Shown: positions 50,662 through 57,703 of the stretch, piece by piece
Numbering within the stretch: the first letter of the stretch is position 1
Layout of the letters: each line of letters opens with the position of its first letter
Assembly (NCBI GenBank): GCA_016185015.1
Contig: JACPOI010000046.1
Coordinates: 1-57,703, forward strand
Reading direction: 5' to 3'
Origin: Burkholderiales bacterium
GTDB taxonomy: Bacteria > Pseudomonadota > Gammaproteobacteria > Burkholderiales > Burkholderiaceae_C
Length of the DNA: 57,703 nt
Notes under the pieces: model-generated
Told to the model about the DNA's origin: nothing
The model's database searches: none
Seen by the model: only the letters and a program-made list of their open reading frames with translations
Made by a program: the position numbers and the translations under genes

Positions 50662-50679
50662 ATGACATCTCCATGACAT
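50662..50679 (-). promoter_or_regulatory. Pho box (perfect direct repeat)
   Basis: Minus strand ATGTCAT-GGAG-ATGTCAT: two identical 7-mers with a 4-nt spacer, the cleanest Pho box in the window. CACAAA or ACAAAG follows at -10 distance. Confidence 0.85.
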
Positions 50680-50702
50680 CGGCCAACCGGCTCCAAAGGG
50701 GC

Positions 50703-50740
50703 TTGCCATCCATTCAATGTTTCAAGTATTATTGAAACAT
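50703..50740 (+). promoter_or_regulatory. arsR promoter and operator
   Basis: TTGCCA (50703-50708), 18-bp spacer, TATTAT (50727-50732). The inverted repeat ATGTTTCAA-N6-TTGAAACAT (50717-50740) covers the -10 and the first two bases of the arsR start codon, so ArsR binding would block the promoter. Confidence 0.8.
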
Positions 50741-51089
50741 GAAGAAAACCAAGACCACCGAAACCGAGGCCCTGCGATCCCTGGCGGCGCTGGCCCAGGC
50801 GCAGCGCCTGCGCGCCTTCCGCGCGCTGGTGGTGGCCGGCCCGGCCGGGCTCACGCCCGGCCTGCTGGCGGTGCAGCTGGACATCAGCCCCAGCGCGCTG
50901 TCCTTTCACCTCAAGGAGCTGGTACACGCCGGCTTGGCCCGCAGCGAGCCCGATGGCCGGCACCTGGTCTACCACGCCAATTTCGCGCAGATGGACGCCC
51001 TGCTGGCCTATCTGACCCAGCACTGCTGCCAGGGCGCCAGCTGTGAAGTCGCACCGGCAGGCCGCAAGGCCTGCACGCCCGCCACATGA
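50739..51089 (+). CDS. arsR: ArsR-family repressor
   Basis: 116 aa winged-helix repressor of the arsenic operon. The HTH is seen in LLAVQLDISPSALSFHLKELVHAGLARSE and the wing in PDGRHLVYHANF. It lacks the ELCVCDL type site; cysteines are at the C-terminus (HCCQGASC), suggesting arsenite is bound there. The start codon lies 7 nt after the -10 hexamer, so the message would be leaderless. It overlaps the next gene by 4 nt (ATGA). Confidence 0.92.
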   Translation: MKKTKTTETEALRSLAALAQAQRLRAFRALVVAGPAGLTPGLLAVQLDISPSALSFHLKELVHAGLARSEPDGRHLVYHANFAQMDALLAYLTQHCCQGASCEVAPAGRKACTPAT

Positions 51090-52408
51090 AGCTGGCCGAC
51101 ACCCTGAACCTCGCATGCGCCTGTCGCACGCTGGACGCGCAGCAGCTGCGCACCGAGCTGGAGACCACCCCGGCCCTGAGCGGCCTGGTCGATCAGCTCG
51201 CGCTGAGCCACCCGCACCTGTTCGCGGCCACCGTCGTCTTCCTGGATCCGAAGACACGCGACGAGATCGCGCAGGCCGTAGCCGCACTCGATCGTGTCTG
51301 CGCCCTGCCCGCCTGGCAGGAGCACGCCCTTGCGGGCGCTGATGCCCAGACACGCGAAGACCACGGGCCGCAAGGCGTGTTCATGGGCTACGACTTCCAT
51401 CTCAGCGCCGAGGGGCCCCGGCTGATCGAGATCAACACCAACGCGGGAGGCGCCTTCCTCAACGCGGCGCTCGCGCGGGCACACCGCGCCTGCTGCGGCG
51501 CCATGCCGGCTTTCATGGACCCGAACGGCGAACTGGACCGGACCGAGGCCGTGATCGTGGACATGTTCCGCAGCGAATGGCAGGCCCAGCGCGGTGAGCG
51601 CCCCTGGCGCAATGTGCTGATCGTCGACGACGAGCCGCTGGCCCAGTACCTGGCGCCTGAATTCACCCTGGCGCGCAACCTCTTTGCTGCGCAGGGCCTG
51701 CGGGCCGTGGTGGCCGATCCCCGGGAGCTGCAGTGGCACGACGGTGCGCTGTGGCATCCGGCCCTGCCCGCAGACCAGCCGGTGGACCTGGTCTACAACC
51801 GCCTGACGGACTTTGCACTGGCCCAGCCCGAACACGCCGCCCTGCGCGCGGCCTGGGCCGCAGGCGCGGTCGTGCTCACCCCGCATCCGCGCGTCTACAC
51901 CGTGGCCGCCGACAAGCGCCGCCTGATCGACCTGTCCGACCCGGCCCACCTCGAAGCACTGGGCGTGACCGCGGCCGACCGGGCCCGGCTCGCACGCGTG
52001 GTGCCAGCCACCGAGGCCGTCACGGCCGAAGGCGCCGAGACGCTGTGGGCGCGCCGGCGCAGCCTGTTTTTCAAACCCGCCACCGGCTTCGGCGCGCGCG
52101 CAGCCTACCGCGGCGACAAGCTCACGCAACGCGTGTGGCGCGAGATCGTCGCCGGTGACTACGTGGCCCAGGCCCTGGTGCCGCCGAGCGAGCGCCTGGT
52201 CAGCGTCAACGGCCAGGCCCAGCGTCTCAAGCTCGATCTGCGCGCCTACGCCTACCGGGGCCAGGTTCAATTGCTGGCGGCGCGCACCTGGTCCGGCCAG
52301 ACCACGAACTTCCGCACCGAAGGCGGTGGTTTCTCGCCCGTCGTGGTGCTGCCCGACGCCCTCCAACCCGACGGCCCCGCCGTTGCCATGTCACCTGAAT
52401 CCGCATGA
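51086..52408 (+). CDS. ATP-grasp-like protein in the arsenic operon
   Basis: 440 aa with no standard arsenic-resistance assignment. Features suggest an ATP-grasp ligase: HLSAEGPRLIEINTNAGGAF (acidic metal-binding pattern EINTN), and near the C-terminus the nucleotide-loop-like LFFKPATGFGARAAYRGDKL followed by YVAQALVPPSER. The order of motifs (EINTN before the KP-GFG loop) is unlike classical ATP-grasp enzymes and hints at a circularly permuted form. It overlaps arsR and arsC by 4 nt each, so it is produced together with them. It may ligate a small peptide or thiol for arsenic handling; this is inference. Confidence 0.6.
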   Translation: MKLADTLNLACACRTLDAQQLRTELETTPALSGLVDQLALSHPHLFAATVVFLDPKTRDEIAQAVAALDRVCALPAWQEHALAGADAQTREDHGPQGVFMGYDFHLSAEGPRLIEINTNAGGAFLNAALARAHRACCGAMPAFMDPNGELDRTEAVIVDMFRSEWQAQRGERPWRNVLIVDDEPLAQYLAPEFTLARNLFAAQGLRAVVADPRELQWHDGALWHPALPADQPVDLVYNRLTDFALAQPEHAALRAAWAAGAVVLTPHPRVYTVAADKRRLIDLSDPAHLEALGVTAADRARLARVVPATEAVTAEGAETLWARRRSLFFKPATGFGARAAYRGDKLTQRVWREIVAGDYVAQALVPPSERLVSVNGQAQRLKLDLRAYAYRGQVQLLAARTWSGQTTNFRTEGGGFSPVVVLPDALQPDGPAVAMSPESA

Positions 52409-52908
52409 ACTCACCTGCCCTGAACGTCCTCTTTCTCTGCACGCACAACTCGGCGCGCAGCATCCTGGCCGAAGCCACACTCAACCACATCGGTGGCGGC
52501 CGCTTCAAGGCCTATTCGGCCGGCAGCAGCCCGCGCGAGAACCAGCAGCCCAACCCCTTGGGCCTCAAGGCCCTGCAAGCTGTCGGCATCGACACCTCAA
52601 GCCTGCGCAGCAAGAGCTGGGACGAGTTCGCCGGCGCGAACGCACCGCAGATGGACCTGATCATCACGGTCTGCGACAACGCGGCCGGCGAGGTCTGCCC
52701 GATCTGGCCTGGCCACCCGGCTACCGCGCACTGGGGTTATGCCGACCCGTCCGAAGTACAGGGCACGGAAGAACAGCGGCTGGAGGCCTTCCGCCAGACC
52801 CTGCTGGCCATCCGCCGCCGTCTGGACCTGCTGGTCAACCTGCCGCCGGAGAAACTGGCGCGCCAGCTGATCCAGACCACGGCCCGTGATCTGTCCGGGA
52901 GAACTTGA
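52405..52908 (+). CDS. arsC: Arsenate reductase (low-molecular-weight phosphatase type)
   Basis: 167 aa. Reduces arsenate to arsenite. The P-loop LFLCTHNSARS has the nucleophilic Cys 12; a further Cys pair lies in VCDNAAGEVCPIWPG and the Asp of the family in YADPSE. This is the thioredoxin- or mycothiol/glutathione-linked phosphatase-type ArsC. It overlaps the ATP-grasp gene by 4 nt and is one base before acr3. The extra C-terminal ~20 residues are helical. Confidence 0.93.
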   Translation: MNSPALNVLFLCTHNSARSILAEATLNHIGGGRFKAYSAGSSPRENQQPNPLGLKALQAVGIDTSSLRSKSWDEFAGANAPQMDLIITVCDNAAGEVCPIWPGHPATAHWGYADPSEVQGTEEQRLEAFRQTLLAIRRRLDLLVNLPPEKLARQLIQTTARDLSGRT

Positions 52909-52909
52909 G

Positions 52910-53986
52910 ATGAGCGCGCAATGTGAAGTGACCGCCAGGCAGGCCGCTGGCGCCCCCATGAGCGTGTTCGAGCGCTACCTCACGGTCTGGGTCTTCTTGT
53001 GCATCGTGGCCGGCATAACGCTGGGCCAGCTGATGCCCGAGCTGTTCCAGGCCATCGGCCGCATGGAACTGGCCCGGGTCAACCTGCCCGTGGGCGGGCT
53101 GATCTGGGTGATGATCATCCCCATGCTGGTCAAGGTGGACTTCGGCGCGCTGCACGAGGTGCGCCAGCACGTCAAAGGCATCGGCGTCACGCTGTTCGTG
53201 AACTGGCTGGTCAAGCCCTTTTCCATGGCCCTGCTGGGCTGGTTCTTCATCCGGTATCTGTTCGCACCGCTGCTGCCGGCCGAGCAGATCGACAGCTACA
53301 TCGCCGGCCTGATCCTGCTGGCCGCCGCGCCCTGCACGGCCATGGTCTTCGTCTGGAGCCGCCTGACCGGTGGCAACCCGCTGTTCACGCTGACGCAGGT
53401 GGCCGTGAACGACAGCATCATGGTCTTCGCCTTCGCACCGCTGGTGGCCTTGCTGCTGGGCCTGTCGGCCATCACGGTGCCCTGGGACACCTTGCTGACC
53501 TCGGTCGTTCTGTACATCGTGATCCCGGTGATCCTCGCGCAGCTCTTGCGCCGGGCCCTGCTGGCCCGAGGGCAGGCCATCTTCGACGCCGCGATGCTCA
53601 GGATCGGCCCCTGGTCCATCTCGGCCCTGCTGGCCACCCTGGTGCTGCTCTTCGCCTTCCAGGGCGAGGCCATCCTGAAACAGCCCTTGGTGATCGCCCT
53701 GCTGGCCGTGCCCATCCTGATCCAGGTTTTCTTCAACGCAGGCCTGGCCTACTGGCTCAACCGCGCTGTGGGTGAAAAGCACGAGATCGCCTGCCCCTCG
53801 GCGCTGATCGGGGCTTCCAACTTCTTCGAGCTGGCCGTGGCCGCCGCCATCAGCCTGTTCGGCTTCAACTCCGGGGCCGCGCTGGCCACCGTGGTCGGTG
53901 TGCTGATCGAGGTGCCGGTGATGCTGCTGGTGGTGCGCATCGTGAACCAGTCCAAAGGCTGGTACGAACGCAGCGACACCGCCTGA
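52910..53986 (+). CDS. acr3: Arsenite efflux pump Acr3
   Basis: 358 aa with ten membrane helices, of the BART superfamily. Conserved Acr3 pieces: YLTVWVFLCIVAGITLGQL, MLVKVDFGALHEVRQH, LAAAPCTAMVFVWSRLTGG with the functional Cys, and SALIGASNFFELAVAAAISLFG. It exports arsenite made by ArsC. It starts at ATG 52910, one base after the arsC stop, and ends 3 nt from the convergent glmM. Confidence 0.95.
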   Translation: MSAQCEVTARQAAGAPMSVFERYLTVWVFLCIVAGITLGQLMPELFQAIGRMELARVNLPVGGLIWVMIIPMLVKVDFGALHEVRQHVKGIGVTLFVNWLVKPFSMALLGWFFIRYLFAPLLPAEQIDSYIAGLILLAAAPCTAMVFVWSRLTGGNPLFTLTQVAVNDSIMVFAFAPLVALLLGLSAITVPWDTLLTSVVLYIVIPVILAQLLRRALLARGQAIFDAAMLRIGPWSISALLATLVLLFAFQGEAILKQPLVIALLAVPILIQVFFNAGLAYWLNRAVGEKHEIACPSALIGASNFFELAVAAAISLFGFNSGAALATVVGVLIEVPVMLLVVRIVNQSKGWYERSDTA

Positions 53987-53989
53987 ACC

Positions 53990-55321
53990 TCAGGCGCGCA
54001 GGGTGGCGGCCAGGCGCTCGGCGCAGCCCTGGGCCTGGGCCGCATCACGCGCCTCCACCATGACACGTACCAGCGGCTCGGTACCGCTGGCGCGGATCAG
54101 GACACGACCGCTGTCGCCGAGTTCGGCTTCCACGACTTTCGTCTCCGAAGCAAGCCGCGTATTGGCCTTCCAGTCCTGGCCTGGCTGCAAACGCACATTG
54201 ATCAGGGTCTGCGGGAACAGCGTGACGTTGGCCAGCAGCTGGGCCATGCTCTGGCCGCTGCGCACGCAGGTCTGCAGCACCTGCAGGGCCGACACCAGGC
54301 CGTCACCCGTGGTCTGCTTGTCCAGCGCCAGCAGGTGGCCCGAGCCTTCGCCGCCCAGGAGCCACTTGTGCTTGTTCAGTTCTTCCAGCACGTAACGGTC
54401 GCCGACCTTGGCGCGCACGAACTGCACACCGCGTTTCTTCAACGCCACTTCCACGGCCATATTGGTCATGAGCGTGCCCACGACACCGGGCACGTGCTCA
54501 TCGCGGCCCAGCCGGTCGTCGACCATCAGGTAGAGCAGTTCGTCGCCGTTGTACAGGCGACCGTTGGCGTCGACCATCATCAGGCGATCGGCATCGCCAT
54601 CGAGCGCCACGCCGTAGTCGGCTTGGTGGGCCTTGACCGCGGCCACCAGGGCTTGCGTGTGCGTGGCCCCGACCTCATGGTTGATGTTCAGGCCATCGGG
54701 CGCACAGCCGATGGCGATCACCTCGGCGCACAGCTCGTGAAAGACCTTGGGGGCGATCTGGTAGGCCGCGCCGTGCGCGGCATCCACGACGATCTTCAGG
54801 CCCTTGAGCGTGAGGTCCGTCGAGAAAGTGCTCTTGCAGAACTCGATGTAACGACCGGCCGCATCGTCGAGCCGGCGCGCACGCCCCAGGCTGGCGGAGT
54901 CCACCCAGACCGGCGGCTCGTCCACCGCCGCTTCCACCGCCATTTCCCACGCGTCAGGCAGCTTGCTGCCCTGGGCGCTGAAGAACTTGATGCCGTTGTC
55001 CGGGTAGGCGTTGTGGCTGGCGCTGATGACCACCCCCAGCGAGGCACGCTGCGCGCGCGTCAGGTAGGCAACCCCCGGCGTGGGCAGAGGTCCCAGCAGG
55101 ACCACATCGACACCGGCGGAGTTGAAGCCGGATTCGAGCGCACTCTCCAGCATGTAGCCGGAAATGCGGGTGTCCTTGCCAATCAACACCACAGGACGTT
55201 CTTCCGTGCGCTTGAGCACATGGCCCACGGCATGCGCCAGGCGCAACACGAAATCCGGGGTGATCGGGGCCTGCCCCACCGTGCCGCGGATGCCGTCGGT
55301 CCCGAAGTATTTCCTGCTCAT
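53990..55321 (-). CDS. glmM: Phosphoglucosamine mutase
   Basis: Converts glucosamine-6-phosphate to glucosamine-1-phosphate for UDP-GlcNAc and cell-wall synthesis. 443 aa: N-terminal [14 protein letters not shown], phosphoserine loop [18 protein letters not shown] with Ser 102, metal loop [14 protein letters not shown], sugar loop GGEGSGHL and C-terminal phosphate site [14 protein letters not shown]. It is the last gene of the conserved ftsH-folP-glmM order. Confidence 0.97.
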   Translation of the reverse strand: MSRKYFGTDGIRGTVGQAPITPDFVLRLAHAVGHVLKRTEERPVVLIGKDTRISGYMLESALESGFNSAGVDVVLLGPLPTPGVAYLTRAQRASLGVVISASHNAYPDNGIKFFSAQGSKLPDAWEMAVEAAVDEPPVWVDSASLGRARRLDDAAGRYIEFCKSTFSTDLTLKGLKIVVDAAHGAAYQIAPKVFHELCAEVIAIGCAPDGLNINHEVGATHTQALVAAVKAHQADYGVALDGDADRLMMVDANGRLYNGDELLYLMVDDRLGRDEHVPGVVGTLMTNMAVEVALKKRGVQFVRAKVGDRYVLEELNKHKWLLGGEGSGHLLALDKQTTGDGLVSALQVLQTCVRSGQSMAQLLANVTLFPQTLINVRLQPGQDWKANTRLASETKVVEAELGDSGRVLIRASGTEPLVRVMVEARDAAQAQGCAERLAATLRA

Positions 55322-55434
55322 ATGTCCATTCCCCTGCTCTGTCTGCGTTATTCAATGCGATTCATTTTATGGCGACGCTGAATGAGTCCTGGCGATCGCC
55401 CGAGGCCAGGATGCGGCACGCGCTGGGGACCCGT

Positions 55435-56310
55435 TCAGCGTTGCCCCATGGCTGCCAGCACTTTGAGCGCCTGCGTGGTTTCCCGCACATCATGGACCCG
55501 CACGATGGCCGCACCCCGCTCCACCGCCAGCAGCGCGGCCGCCACGCTGGGCGCCATGCGCTCGTGCTGGCCTGCCGGCACCGTGCTGCCCGGTGGCGGG
55601 CCGGCCACGGCCCCCAGGGAAGATTTACGCGACCAGCCCGCCAGCAAAGGATAGCCGGCAGCCAGCAGCTCGCTCTGGCGCGCCAGCAGGGAGAAATTCT
55701 GCGCCACGGTCTTGCCGAAACCGATGCCGGGATCGAGCACGATGCGTTCCCGGGCCACGCCCAGCGCGCGCAAGGCCTGCGCGGCCTCTTGCAGGAAAGC
55801 CTGGACGGCCGGTACGACGTCGCCCTCCATGGGTTTGACCTGCATGGTGCGGGGCTCGCCATGCATGTGCATCAGGCAGACGCCGCAGTTCGGATGACGG
55901 GCGACGACCTGGCGGCCGTCCAGCGGATCGGCCGCATCCGACCAGCGCAGGGCCCAGATGTCGTTGACGATGTCTGCCCCCAGGTCGAGGGTGGCCTGCA
56001 TGAGCCGCGGTTTGTAGGTGTCGATGGACAGGGGCACGCCCAGCTTGAGCGCCTCGCGCAGCACCGGCAGCACACGCGCCAGCTCTTCGTCCAGCGGCAC
56101 CTGCACGGCCCCCGGGCGGGTCGATTCGCCGCCGAGGTCCAGGATGTCGGCGCCATCCTTGAGCAGCTGTTCGCAGTGGGCCAGCGCCGCGCGGGTGCTG
56201 GCATGCCGGCCGCCGTCGGAAAAGGAGTCGGGCGTGATGTTGACGATGCCCATGACCTGCGGCCTGGACAGGTCGACGGCGTAACGGGTGGTTTGCCAGA
56301 TCATGGGCAT
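55435..56310 (-). CDS. folP: Dihydropteroate synthase
   Basis: Folate pathway enzyme joining p-aminobenzoate to the pterin. 291 aa from ATG 56310 (56304 is an equal alternative). TIM barrel with QVMGIVNITPDSFSDGG, ADILDLGGESTRPGA, PLSIDTYKPRLMQA, VCLMHMHGEPRTMQ and RIVLDPGIGFGKT. It lies 113 nt before glmM and is preceded by a terminator that isolates it from ftsH. Confidence 0.96.
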   Translation of the reverse strand: MPMIWQTTRYAVDLSRPQVMGIVNITPDSFSDGGRHASTRAALAHCEQLLKDGADILDLGGESTRPGAVQVPLDEELARVLPVLREALKLGVPLSIDTYKPRLMQATLDLGADIVNDIWALRWSDAADPLDGRQVVARHPNCGVCLMHMHGEPRTMQVKPMEGDVVPAVQAFLQEAAQALRALGVARERIVLDPGIGFGKTVAQNFSLLARQSELLAAGYPLLAGWSRKSSLGAVAGPPPGSTVPAGQHERMAPSVAAALLAVERGAAIVRVHDVRETTQALKVLAAMGQR

Positions 56311-56334
56311 CACTGTACTTGCGGGGCAAAGCAA

Positions 56335-56355
56335 AACGGGGCAGCCAGCCCCGTT
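56335..56355. terminator. Terminator after ftsH (two-way)
   Basis: AACGGGGC pairs with GCCCCGTT around a 5-nt loop; T-runs or A-runs occur on both sides, so it works best as an intrinsic terminator for ftsH on the minus strand though T content there is modest (TTTTG). Confidence 0.7.
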
Positions 56356-56375
56356 TTTTCATATCAGACCGACAC

Positions 56376-57703
<1,328 letters not shown>

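Noticed and set aside
54335-55381. Plus-strand open frame opposite glmM
   Set aside because: Antisense of a confirmed glmM; His/Gln/Val-rich shadow.

Overview
The window looks like a chromosomal segment of a betaproteobacterium, most likely a Comamonadaceae member (Burkholderiales). The reasons are high GC with strong GC3 bias, the ftsH-folP-glmM order, a Bug-type tricarboxylate receptor, an AddAB-like (not RecBCD-like) nuclease pair, type B L31 next to rho, and G/C-rich dispersed repeats that I recall as typical of that family. The genus cannot be fixed. No rRNA, tRNA or CRISPR array was seen.

Layout. 1-354 is non-coding, with IS21-like end repeats and a nested palindrome. 0.35-8.6 kb is a catabolic block: flavin reductase, luciferase-like monooxygenase, ACMSD-like amidohydrolase, Bug receptor, a 3-hydroxyisobutyrate-dehydrogenase-like enzyme and a GlcG/HbpS protein in one minus-strand run. 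A TetR regulator and a Gfo/Idh dehydrogenase lie upstream, and a second such dehydrogenase diverges from them. 8.7-16.4 kb holds a flavoprotein gene broken by an amber codon and the addB/addA-like pair, separated by an inverted-repeat element. 16.4-21.7 kb holds trxA, rho, rpmE2, a GT-C-like membrane protein and a MATE transporter. 21.7-28.4 kb is the complete pstSCAB-phoU-phoB-phoR operon. 28.6-31.7 kb holds a divergent periplasmic binding protein with its own Pho box, ppx and a small exported protein.

32.5-34.6 kb is an integron-cassette cluster without a visible integrase: three small genes of lower GC, each followed by an attC-like site that contains its stop codon. One encodes an Abi-alpha (DUF4393) protein. 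It lies between a core arylesterase gene and psd.

34.7-50.7 kb reads as a phosphate-starvation membrane-remodelling region: psd, a class III aminotransferase, an Mpo1-like protein, a GT4 glycosyltransferase, an LplT-like transporter, UDP-glucose dehydrogenase, an EAL-CBS-GGDEF protein, sixA, ppk1 and a tightly overlapping olsB-plcP-agt operon. Pho boxes (7-mers related to CTGTCAT repeating every 11 bp) can be read before many of these genes. The likely logic is that PhoB induces PlcP to strip phospholipid head groups, Agt uses diacylglycerol with UDP-sugar or UDP-glucuronate (Ugd) to make glycolipid, and OlsB starts ornithine-lipid synthesis, while Ppk/Ppx manage polyphosphate. A previously unrecognised small gene (50116-50616) has one of the clearest Pho boxes.

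50.7-54.0 kb is an arsenic operon (arsR, an ATP-grasp-like protein, arsC, acr3) with an arsR transcript that appears leaderless. 54.0 kb to the end is glmM, folP and the C-terminal part of ftsH, cut by the window edge.
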